From the NCBI RefSeq assembly GCF_049366555.1, contig NZ_JBMMGT010000038.1, positions 1 to 18,922 of the forward strand: a stretch of DNA of 18,922 bases, written 5' to 3'. Below the pieces are notes generated by a model. The model searched no databases. It was not told the origin of the DNA and saw only the letters and a list, made by a program, of their open reading frames with translations. Shown one piece after another: positions 7,064-14,082 of this stretch. Source of the DNA: Avibacterium volantium_A. GTDB taxonomy: Bacteria; Pseudomonadota; Gammaproteobacteria; Enterobacterales; Pasteurellaceae. The translations under genes and the position numbers were made by a program. Every line of letters starts with the position of its first letter. Positions within the stretch are counted from its first letter, which is position 1.

Positions 7064-7729
7064 CTATGACATTAATGCGTTGATAATCTCTGTTGATGTT
7101 GAAACCCAACCGAAAATAGCCCCTTGTGCTTTGATCATTTTCAGTGCATATTCTTGAAACTCAGGGAAATATGAGCCAACACAATCTTCAGGAATAATAC
7201 ATTCATAACCGCGATCATTTGCTTCGCGAACCGTCGTGTTTACGCAAACTTCGGTGGTTACTCCACAGACAATAAGTGTTTTAATTCCACGATTTTGTAA
7301 GATTAAGTGTAGATCGGTTTGATAAAATGCACCTTTCCCTGGTTTATCTATGATCGGCTCTCCTGCAATAGGATAGAGTTCAGGAATAATATCGTGTCCT
7401 TCTTCTCCACGAATAAGAATACGCCCTTTTGGTCCACATTCGCCAATAAAGGTTTTCCCGCCCCGTGTTAATTTTGCTGGAGGACAATCACTTAAATCAG
7501 CACGATGCCCTTCACGAGTGTGGAGAACAAATATCCCAGCTTGACGAGCGGCAGATAACATCCTTTTACAAGGTTGAATTGCTGAACGAACGAGATTGAC
7601 ATCATTACCTAAGGCTTCTCCAAATCCACCTGGCTCAACAAAATCGCGTTGCATATCGATCATTAATAATGCTGTTGTTTGAGGATTAAAGGATAGTGGG
7701 AAAGGTTCAGCTTGGAATTGTTTTAACAT
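7064..7729 (-). CDS. Isochorismatase-fold cysteine amidohydrolase, biuret hydrolase (BiuH)-like
   Basis: Cytoplasmic amidohydrolase of the isochorismatase/nicotinamidase superfamily; 221 residues, a usual length. The catalytic triad is visible: Asp25 in MIDMQRDF, Lys132 in KPGKGAF, and Cys162 in GVTTEVCVNT. The stretches RILIRGEEGHDIIPELYP (103–120), IIDKPGKGAF (126–135) and REANDRGYEC (168–177) closely recall biuret hydrolase, which cleaves biuret to allophanate and ammonia; ureidoacrylate hydrolase RutB and triuret hydrolase are related alternatives. AAAGGAG precedes the ATG. It is first gene of operon 1, downstream of a 222-bp promoter region and 8 nt before fdrA. I infer that it makes the carbamoyl compound used by the next two gene products. 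Confidence 0.88.
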   Translation of the reverse strand: MLKQFQAEPFPLSFNPQTTALLMIDMQRDFVEPGGFGEALGNDVNLVRSAIQPCKRMLSAARQAGIFVLHTREGHRADLSDCPPAKLTRGGKTFIGECGPKGRILIRGEEGHDIIPELYPIAGEPIIDKPGKGAFYQTDLHLILQNRGIKTLIVCGVTTEVCVNTTVREANDRGYECIIPEDCVGSYFPEFQEYALKMIKAQGAIFGWVSTSTEIINALMS

Positions 7730-7951
7730 AATGAATATCTCCTTTTGTTGATAACAATTTATTTTTCTTGAAGGGATAATATAAAGAAAACCTCCTTAAT
7801 CATAGAAAAATAAATTGATGAATTAAAAGGAAATTTATTGAAAATAGCGTGATATGACGGCAGTAAAAAAATATATTGTGAACGAAATCACAAGATATTT
7901 TTATGATTCAAAAGAATTGAATAATAAATTCAAAATTTATTAATTAAAAAA
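7730..7951 (-). promoter_or_regulatory. Promoter region of operon 1
   Basis: This 222-bp AT-rich spacer separates the LysR gene from the hydrolase gene, both on the minus strand. A candidate –10, TATGAT (7804–7799), has a weak –35, TTTAAT, 17 bp upstream, giving a start near 7792. The CRP site is centred about 92 bp upstream, a helical phase used by class I CRP promoters. The region between is available for the LysR protein, but I could not single out a convincing T-N11-A operator. Confidence 0.5.
7876..7893. promoter_or_regulatory. CRP (cAMP receptor protein) binding site
   Basis: TTGTGA-ACGAAA-TCACAA is a perfect palindrome in both half-sites and matches the core consensus TGTGA-N6-TCACA. 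It lies about 150 bp upstream of the hydrolase start codon. It is a standard CRP site, not the competence-type CRP-S site (TGCGA-N6-TCGCA). It implies that operon 1 is activated when preferred sugars are absent. Confidence 0.75.
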
Positions 7952-8854
7952 TTACTGGCACCAAATGTTTTGTATATGAGGTTGCATAATATAATCTAGA
8001 CACCAAGTTAATACTTTTCCTTGTACACTACTATTCCAAGCATAAAATAATTGTGTAGGTTGTTTTTGTTCTGAAATTGGTTTTTTTAATACTTTTCCTT
8101 GATCAAGTAATAGTTTTACTCGATGATGAGGGATGTATCCTATTCCTAATCCCGCAATAATAAGGTTAATTGCCGTTGAAAGTTCGGAAACGTAAATCAC
8201 TTTCTGCCCTTCTAATGCCCAAGAAACCTGCTTATTCATATTAAAAGCAGTATCTTTTACCACGATAGCTGGATATAAACGTAATTGTTCTGAAGTCAGC
8301 ACTGTTGTGAACGGGGCAAGAGGGTGATGAGGAGCTACCACAAAATCCCATTCTATTTTTCCAATTGGATGATAAACGATATTTTCGATTTTGGGGGCTG
8401 TATGTGGTGCTCCAATAACAAGATCGGCTTTTTTCTTATATAAGGCTTCCCAACACCCGTTATAAACTTCGGTATGGATTGAAAGTTCTGTTGCTGGAAA
8501 AAGTGCGGTTATTTTTTCGGTTAATTTTGCAAGAGCATCGTAGTTAATAATATTGTTTACCACAATAGTAAACGTCCGTTCAACGCCATTTTCAATGGTT
8601 CTAGTCTGTGTGATTAAATGTTCATAAGAATGTAGTAACCATTGGCTATGGCAAATAAAATATTTCCCCGCTTCAGTAAGCTTGACTTGCCTTCCTGAAC
8701 GATCGAAAAGAATAACGCCGAGTTCGTCTTCAACTTTTTTAATAGTGTAACTAATTGCGGAAGGCACTTTGTATAATTTTTCTGCTGCAATGGAGAAATT
8801 TCCTGTTTCCGCAATAGTATGAATGAGTTTTAAAACATCGGGGGATAGGGGCAT
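7952..8854 (-). CDS. LysR-family regulator, AllS-like (module 1)
   Basis: DNA-binding activator with an N-terminal winged helix-turn-helix (about residues 4–62: ETGNFSIAAEKLYKVPSAIS and the following KKVEDELGVILFDRSGR) and a periplasmic-binding-protein-like effector domain (about 90–300). The effector half shares with E. coli AllS, activator of the allD–fdrA operon, blocks such as TELSIHTEVYNGCWEALY, HPLAPF, QLRLYPAIVV, WALEGQK and GLGIGYIP. It has 300 residues and AAAAGGAG before the ATG. It lies directly upstream of operon 1 in the same direction, which it probably controls. It is a clear paralogue of the module 2 regulator. The effector is unknown but is likely a ureide or a breakdown product. 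Confidence 0.9.
   Translation of the reverse strand: MPLSPDVLKLIHTIAETGNFSIAAEKLYKVPSAISYTIKKVEDELGVILFDRSGRQVKLTEAGKYFICHSQWLLHSYEHLITQTRTIENGVERTFTIVVNNIINYDALAKLTEKITALFPATELSIHTEVYNGCWEALYKKKADLVIGAPHTAPKIENIVYHPIGKIEWDFVVAPHHPLAPFTTVLTSEQLRLYPAIVVKDTAFNMNKQVSWALEGQKVIYVSELSTAINLIIAGLGIGYIPHHRVKLLLDQGKVLKKPISEQKQPTQLFYAWNSSVQGKVLTWCLDYIMQPHIQNIWCQ
8501..8509 (+). repeat. DNA uptake sequence (Hin-type USS)
   Basis: Exact AAGTGCGGT followed by an A/T run (TATTTTTT), matching the extended uptake consensus. It lies within the LysR gene of module 1. Confidence 0.85.
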
Positions 8855-8881
8855 ACTGTTCTCCTTTTCTAATTCTTTTTT

Positions 8882-8890
8882 AGTATAGCA
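8882..8890 (-). promoter_or_regulatory. Extended –10 promoter of the module 1 LysR gene
   Basis: On the minus strand TGC-TATACT (8890–8882) is a good extended –10 about 28 bp upstream of the ATG. No clear –35 is present, as is usual for extended –10 promoters that may need an activator. Confidence 0.5.
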
Positions 8891-8917
8891 TTGAAAATAA
8901 AGGAGGTGGGGTGAAAT

Positions 8918-8951
8918 ACGTGATCTAATTCTTTCACCAATTAGATCACGT
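8918..8951. terminator. Perfect 13-bp hairpin after the NCS2 permease gene
   Basis: ACGTGATCTAATT (8918–8930) and AATTAGATCACGT (8939–8951) are perfectly complementary with an 8-nt loop, starting 8 nt after the permease stop. On the minus strand only TATTTC follows, so the U tract is poor. It may be a terminator or an mRNA-stabilising stem; as DNA the palindrome could also bind a regulator of the next gene, LysR. Confidence 0.55.
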
Positions 8952-8959
8952 TAAGGTAA

Positions 8960-10480
8960 TTAATTTGCTATGGGTTGTTCTCTTCTATCTAATAGATATT
9001 TTAGAATAAATAATCCTGCAATCATTATATAGGAAATTAGGAATATCGTAGGAGAATCACCACCAATAACTGGGTGGGCCTGATGGATAATACCAAAAAA
9101 TGCCAATATAGCAGCTAAACCAGCACTAATTGCACCTTTTGTTGGTTGATTAGTTATCGCAAAAATAGCAATACAACCCCAGAGTAAAGATGACAGTGGG
9201 GCCCCGCTACCTAAATGAAATAATCCTGTAAAATCTACACCGCTCTTTTCTAAGATTGACCAACCTAATTGATTAGCATTTGTACCAACACTTTTGAGTG
9301 TATTATTAACGGTTGTCAATGCCCAAGCGCCAATCCAAGGAAAAAGACATACAAAAATCACGGGGACTTCTAATTTCGGAGTTTCCCTTACTACTTGATT
9401 AGCTGTAACAATACCAATAAAAATCAAAATAGGAGCGATCGCTGCCATCGGGATAAGTGAGAGTAAAAAACCTCCTAATCCTAATAGGCAGACGAGGAAC
9501 ATAACAATACCTGTTGCTAAAGTATATCCAATACCCGCCCCCATTTCTTTATAAGCCGTATGTCCAACATAAACGGTAACAGGGAAAGGATTTCCCATTA
9601 ATGCACCAAACATTGTTGAGCAACCATTGGCAATCATTACGCGTCTAGTTGGGTAAGGATCGCCTGCAGCGTGGGCACTTTCGATATTCTCTAAGTCGAA
9701 GACATAATTTGCCAGTGCTAAAGGAACTGCCGAAGCTAGGTAAGGTGCGGCGATACTTAATCCCTCAATAAAAGAAGATAGATGCAGTTTTGGTGGATTA
9801 AATCCCGCACTGTGTAAGGCTTGTCCAATTTTGCTTGGATCTTGTAATCCAAAAAGCCAAGCTAAAGTTGTGCCAACAATTAATAAGAGTAACCCTGTTG
9901 GAACTTGTTTGAAGATGGGTGAACGTCCAAACCAATTGATAAAAATCAAAACGAGTACAACGAATGAGACAAGAGGTGTATGAAATGCTTGCAGCATAGG
10001 ATTCATTGCTAATAGCAATAAACCTAACCCAGCTAAACAAGAAAGTAAGACAGTTCTTGGAACGGCTTTTCTTAACCAGTCTCCCATAAATGATCCAACA
10101 AAGAGAATAAATCCTTCGACAAATCCCCACACTAAACCAATTTTTAATGCTAGTTCATAGTCTTGAGTTTGTTGATAAACAGGTAAAAGGACTAAGAAAG
10201 TAACAGTAAATATAGAGGGGGCACTAGGTCCCGAAGGTAAGGCAACAACATCAGACCGATTGCTCTGTTTTGCTAATATTCTTGCAAAAATAACATAACA
10301 AATACTAGCACAAAGAACAGCTAAGCCAAATGCAGGAACAATGCGGCCGAAAACAATTTCTGAAGGAATGCCTACAACTAAAGTAAGTAAAGCAATCATC
10401 GTAAGAAGATTGGTAAGATTATTACTAAATAAGCCAAAAAAGGCAGCCCAATCTCCTTTTTTCCAAAATTGCGTTTTCAT
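8960..10480 (-). CDS. NCS2/AzgA-like nucleobase permease (module 2)
   Basis: Integral inner-membrane transporter of 506 residues with about 12–14 hydrophobic segments. It resembles the nucleobase-ascorbate (NCS2, xanthine/uracil, AzgA-type) permeases. The central block MIANGCSTMFGALMGNPFPV with VYVGHTAYKEMGAGIGY corresponds to the AzgA-type loop carrying substrate residues, and an N-terminal LPSGPSAPSIF replaces the usual short broken helix. The ribosome site is AAAGGAGAG. It starts 12 nt after the DUF1116 stop and ends operon 2 before a hairpin. It belongs to a different superfamily from the module 1 permease, which suggests a different imported compound. Family confidence is moderate to good; the substrate is unknown. 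Confidence 0.78.
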   Translation of the reverse strand: MKTQFWKKGDWAAFFGLFSNNLTNLLTMIALLTLVVGIPSEIVFGRIVPAFGLAVLCASICYVIFARILAKQSNRSDVVALPSGPSAPSIFTVTFLVLLPVYQQTQDYELALKIGLVWGFVEGFILFVGSFMGDWLRKAVPRTVLLSCLAGLGLLLLAMNPMLQAFHTPLVSFVVLVLIFINWFGRSPIFKQVPTGLLLLIVGTTLAWLFGLQDPSKIGQALHSAGFNPPKLHLSSFIEGLSIAAPYLASAVPLALANYVFDLENIESAHAAGDPYPTRRVMIANGCSTMFGALMGNPFPVTVYVGHTAYKEMGAGIGYTLATGIVMFLVCLLGLGGFLLSLIPMAAIAPILIFIGIVTANQVVRETPKLEVPVIFVCLFPWIGAWALTTVNNTLKSVGTNANQLGWSILEKSGVDFTGLFHLGSGAPLSSLLWGCIAIFAITNQPTKGAISAGLAAILAFFGIIHQAHPVIGGDSPTIFLISYIMIAGLFILKYLLDRREQPIAN

Positions 10481-10492
10481 ATCGTCTCTCCT

Positions 10493-11911
10493 TTATTTTG
10501 CGTAAGTTTGACCAAAGGCAAATAAGGCTTTTTGAAATGCCTCCATTGGCGGATGAACAATTCCAGCTCCAATCATTCCGATACCAGCATCTTTATGGGC
10601 TATTGCCGTATTAATGACGGGTAATAGGTTATTTTCCACCACTTTTCTAATATCAATCCCCGTAGGTATCCCCATAAAATTGAGTGAAGGGATAGTAATA
10701 TTTGGATTGTTTCCAATCGTAATTTGATTCATTGTTTTACTATAACGTATAGCATCTTTAACCGTTCCACCTACTAAAGATACAATCGCAGGAGCCGCAG
10801 CCATAGCAAAGCCACCTATTCCATAGGTTTCTGTAATTGCAGAGTCACCAACATCTAAACCTGAATCTTCGGGTTTGTACCCCGCAAACATTGGGCCTAT
10901 AACTTGTTGAGCTGGTCCTGTAAACCATTGATTTTGCAATCCAGCAACACGAATACCAAATTCCGTGCCATTTCTTGCCATTGTTGTCAGAACCGTTGAA
11001 TAAGGAATGCCTTGAGCTGCATCTAATGCTGCTTTACAACACACCATCCAAGTTGGGCCTGAAAAATAGTCTGATGATGCGATAAAATTAAAAACGTCTT
11101 TTTTATCTTTGTTACTAAAGTGAGTTTCTAAAATATAGGGGGTGAGTTTTTGATTTAATAGAACTGTACCAGCGATATTACGGTTATGACATTCATCTCC
11201 CATATGCAAAGCCTGAGAAAGCATAAGTCGTAAATCAATCCCTTCATCACAAAATAGCATTGCTTCTTCTAACATTGGTCCAAGAATATCTCGCATCCAG
11301 TTTAAGCGATCAATAACACTTTGATCATTTGCACCCATTCTTAAGATTTTCGCCAGTTGTTCTGATAAATTAGTAAATGCAAAATTACCGTGAGTTTTAT
11401 TTTCAACAATATGCACATACATTGATGGGCTAGTTACGCCTGTCATTGAACCAACAGCTTGATGTTCGTGACAAGGTGAGAATTTTATTTCACCACTTGC
11501 AGCAAGCTCTTCAGCTTGAGTGAGATTTTTAGCCCATCCTTCAAAAACGATTGCACCTGTAATTGCACCACGCATAGGACCATTCATTTTTTCCCAGTTA
11601 ATAGGAGGACCTGCGTGCAAAAGCATTTTGTCTTGCATTCCAGGAATTACCTCTTTGGCTTTTCCATAGCCAATTAAAACGGGACTTGCCTGTGTTATGC
11701 GTTGAAAAGCTTCTTGATTTGCAAAATCTATTTTTTGTGCAATTTCTGTTTGTTCTAAATAGGTTAATGTTTCAATTAATGGTAAGTTTCCCCCACCTGC
11801 TGGTTGCCAGTCTAGTTGATATACCTTAGCTGATTGCTTTATTAAATCTTCAGCAAAACGTGCTAATCCTATATTGATAATATTTAATGGTTGATTAAAT
11901 AAGTTACTCAT
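10493..11911 (-). CDS. DUF1116 protein, AllG/YlbE-like (module 2)
   Basis: A 472-residue paralogue of the module 1 DUF1116 protein, with the same blocks in order: HAGPPINWEKMNGPMRGA, FEGWAK, PCHEHQAVGSMTG, ALHMGDECHNRN, MARNGTEFGI, DVGDSAITETYGIGGFAMA and the C-terminal INTAIAHKDAGIGMIGAG. The E. coli relative YlbE (AllG) works with FdrA in oxamate carbamoyltransferase. AAAGGAGA lies just before the ATG and inside the end of fdrA; only 2 nt separate the two genes. Differences from the module 1 copy around PCHEHQAV/PCHHYDAV and GDE-C/V-HNRN may reflect a different substrate; this is inference. Confidence 0.9.
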   Translation of the reverse strand: MSNLFNQPLNIINIGLARFAEDLIKQSAKVYQLDWQPAGGGNLPLIETLTYLEQTEIAQKIDFANQEAFQRITQASPVLIGYGKAKEVIPGMQDKMLLHAGPPINWEKMNGPMRGAITGAIVFEGWAKNLTQAEELAASGEIKFSPCHEHQAVGSMTGVTSPSMYVHIVENKTHGNFAFTNLSEQLAKILRMGANDQSVIDRLNWMRDILGPMLEEAMLFCDEGIDLRLMLSQALHMGDECHNRNIAGTVLLNQKLTPYILETHFSNKDKKDVFNFIASSDYFSGPTWMVCCKAALDAAQGIPYSTVLTTMARNGTEFGIRVAGLQNQWFTGPAQQVIGPMFAGYKPEDSGLDVGDSAITETYGIGGFAMAAAPAIVSLVGGTVKDAIRYSKTMNQITIGNNPNITIPSLNFMGIPTGIDIRKVVENNLLPVINTAIAHKDAGIGMIGAGIVHPPMEAFQKALFAFGQTYAK

Positions 11912-11913
11912 TA

Positions 11914-13461
11914 TTATTCTCCTTTTGCTACAAATTCTCTAGCTAACAAACCAGCGTTAGTTGAGCTAGAGGCGATAGTAATGCCAGCCGCTTCAAGTTG
12001 TGCAACCTGGTTCTGTACAGAAGGCTGATCTAATTCAGTTCCTAATACATAAGCTAAGATTTCCAAATGCCGTCCTGATTGTTGTGCTTCTCTTTTTACT
12101 TGTAGAAGTGCAGGCAATGTTTCTGCTATAGGATCAGGATTTGCACCAAAGCCTAGAACAAAATCAAGCAATAAAACACCAACTTCTGGATCACGTCCCT
12201 CTTGTAAAATTCGTTCTATGCGATAGCTTGGATCAATCATTGGATGTGCTTTACCATTGGTAAAAGAATCATCGCCAAAGTCAATAAATGTGTGTTCGAT
12301 TGATTTATCGCTGGCTTGTAATTGATAAGCTGGGTTTGTTTGAATATTCGAGTAAACGTTAGGATACTTTTCTAAAGCAGAAAATAGGGCTTCATCACAT
12401 AAGGTTCCACCACAAAATAAACCTCGAATGTAGCGTTGCTGTGGGTTAAGTTTTTTTTGTACCTCTTTAATTAAAGGTAAATTTAATGCGTGTTTATCGA
12501 TACTTTCTTCTGGAATACCAGAGGCAATGACCGCCGCCATTGCAGCTGGTTTGCTATGAGAATAAATATGAATATGTGGTGCAGTTTTCGTTTCCTCTTT
12601 ATAGCCTAAAAACCAAATAAAAATAGGTTTATTAATATGTTCACAAGTGGATAAGATTTTTCTCGCGATTGTAGGTGCAGGCGGTTTTGATACGACAATA
12701 ATAATGTCTGTGTTGGGATCTTCAGCAAGCATTTGTAATCCATCTAACATCATAATGCCCCCAATATCTTCGCTAAGATCTCTTCCTCCCGTTCCAATTA
12801 ATTGGGAAATGCCACCTCCAAATTCGTGTATTCTTACTGAAATTTCTTGAGCTCCAGTCCCTGAAGCTGCGACAATACCAATATTGCCACCTCGAACTTT
12901 ATTCGCAAAGCCTAAACCAACGCCATTAATTATGGCTGTACCACAATCTGGTCCCATCATTAATAAACCTTTTTGATGAGCTAATTGCTTTAATTTCAAT
13001 TCTTGCTCTATAGAAACATTATCAGAAAATAACATAACATTTTTATTTAGATTTAAAGCTTTTTCAGCTTCTCTTGCAGCATAAAGACCATTTACAGAAA
13101 TAATGGCTAAATTTGTTTCTGGGTGTTTTTCATTAACCGAATTAATACTATGAAAAATGTCATTTTCTGCCTGTGTATCATCAAAAGGCTTTCTAATTAA
13201 TAATTTTTCAACTTCTGATAGTATTTTCTGTTCGCTAGCCCCCTTTTCCAAAGACAATGCAATCATTAAGTCTGAAGGCCCAGCTTTTTCTAACTGACTA
13301 TCAAATAAATGTGCTTCTTTTAAAACTGCTTTATTCATTGGTGTGCCCATCGCAATTTGAGCTTGAATAACCCCTTCTAATTGATTAACTTTTGTAGAAA
13401 TTGCCATTAATGTAACGGAATCAAAGTATGTATTTGGTTTTAACTGATTAAGTAGTAGCAT
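11914..13461 (-). CDS. fdrA: FdrA-family protein, carbamoyltransferase subunit (module 2)
   Basis: A 515-residue paralogue of the module 1 FdrA, with GPDCGTAIING (170–180), GIVAASGTG (195–203), GTGGRDL (223–229), SKPPA (258–262), RGLFCGGTLC (346–355) and GKAHPMIDP (403–411, His407). The fold is that of acyl-CoA synthetase-type ligases; the E. coli homologue is subunit AllF of oxamate carbamoyltransferase. AAGGAGA precedes the ATG. It lies 14 nt after the ankyrin gene and 2 nt before the DUF1116 gene. Unlike module 1, no amidohydrolase gene precedes it, so its carbamoyl compound may be taken up ready to use or made elsewhere. Confidence 0.92.
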   Translation of the reverse strand: MLLLNQLKPNTYFDSVTLMAISTKVNQLEGVIQAQIAMGTPMNKAVLKEAHLFDSQLEKAGPSDLMIALSLEKGASEQKILSEVEKLLIRKPFDDTQAENDIFHSINSVNEKHPETNLAIISVNGLYAAREAEKALNLNKNVMLFSDNVSIEQELKLKQLAHQKGLLMMGPDCGTAIINGVGLGFANKVRGGNIGIVAASGTGAQEISVRIHEFGGGISQLIGTGGRDLSEDIGGIMMLDGLQMLAEDPNTDIIIVVSKPPAPTIARKILSTCEHINKPIFIWFLGYKEETKTAPHIHIYSHSKPAAMAAVIASGIPEESIDKHALNLPLIKEVQKKLNPQQRYIRGLFCGGTLCDEALFSALEKYPNVYSNIQTNPAYQLQASDKSIEHTFIDFGDDSFTNGKAHPMIDPSYRIERILQEGRDPEVGVLLLDFVLGFGANPDPIAETLPALLQVKREAQQSGRHLEILAYVLGTELDQPSVQNQVAQLEAAGITIASSSTNAGLLAREFVAKGE

Positions 13462-13475
13462 AGCCGTCTCCTTAT

Positions 13476-14063
13476 TTATAAATATTCTTCGATAATTTTC
13501 GCAATTTCGTGATAGCCTTTACGATAAGCGAGTTCTAAAGGAGATACCCCCCATTCATCAGTCATAGTTGGATCAGCATCATGGTCTAATAATAAACGAA
13601 TAATCCGTTGCATTTTTTCACCGCCATCATTCAAAATAATAGCTTCTATCAAAGCAGTCCAACCTACAGTATTTGTCAGATTGACATTAATATCCGTATT
13701 TTCTAACAGAAAACGTACAATCTCTTCGTGTCCTTTTTCGGCCGCTGGGGTTAAACCATTTCCCCCGAATCGCGTAAGACAAGTTAAATCACAGCCTAGT
13801 TCTACCATAAGCTTGACAAGCGTTAAGTCATTATGAATACATCCCTGAATAAAAGGGTTAAAACACTTGTTATCTTGAGTATTAATATCCGCTCCATTCG
13901 ACGCTAACCAACGCACAGCATCATATTGCTTGTTTTGTGCTGCGATAAGTATAGGGGTTCGTTTTCCTTTATCTCTTGCATTGATATCAGCACCATTTTC
14001 AAGTAGTAAACGAAGCTGTTCAATATTGCCTTCGGCAGCGGCAGTAAATAGTTTAACGTTCAT
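13476..14063 (-). CDS. Ankyrin-repeat protein in the module 2 operon
   Basis: A 195-residue soluble protein made almost entirely of about six ankyrin repeats, with typical units such as LFTAAAEGNIEQLRLLLENG with ADINARD, then ILIAAQNKQYDAVRWLASNG with ADINTQD, LTPAAEKGHEEIVRFLLEN, TALIEAIILND and SPLELAYRKGYHEIAKI. Ankyrin repeats mediate protein binding. There is no signal peptide, membrane segment or catalytic domain, so it should be a cytoplasmic adaptor, inhibitor or chaperone. AAGGAG precedes the ATG. It lies 19 nt after the LysR gene and 14 nt before fdrA, so it is co-transcribed with both. I know of no defined role for ankyrin proteins in FdrA systems; its position corresponds to that of the hydrolase in module 1. 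Confidence 0.88.
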   Translation of the reverse strand: MNVKLFTAAAEGNIEQLRLLLENGADINARDKGKRTPILIAAQNKQYDAVRWLASNGADINTQDNKCFNPFIQGCIHNDLTLVKLMVELGCDLTCLTRFGGNGLTPAAEKGHEEIVRFLLENTDINVNLTNTVGWTALIEAIILNDGGEKMQRIIRLLLDHDADPTMTDEWGVSPLELAYRKGYHEIAKIIEEYL

Positions 14064-14082
14064 TTTTTCTCCTTATTTGTAG

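Noticed and set aside
3706..7729. Urea carboxylase/allophanate hydrolase (urea amidolyase) pathway
   Set aside because: Only the C-terminal-domain-like part of allophanate hydrolase is present; there is no amidase-signature domain and no biotin carboxylase domain.
7876..7893. Competence-type CRP-S site
   Set aside because: The half-sites are TGTGA/TCACA, not TGCGA/TCGCA, so it is a standard CRP site.
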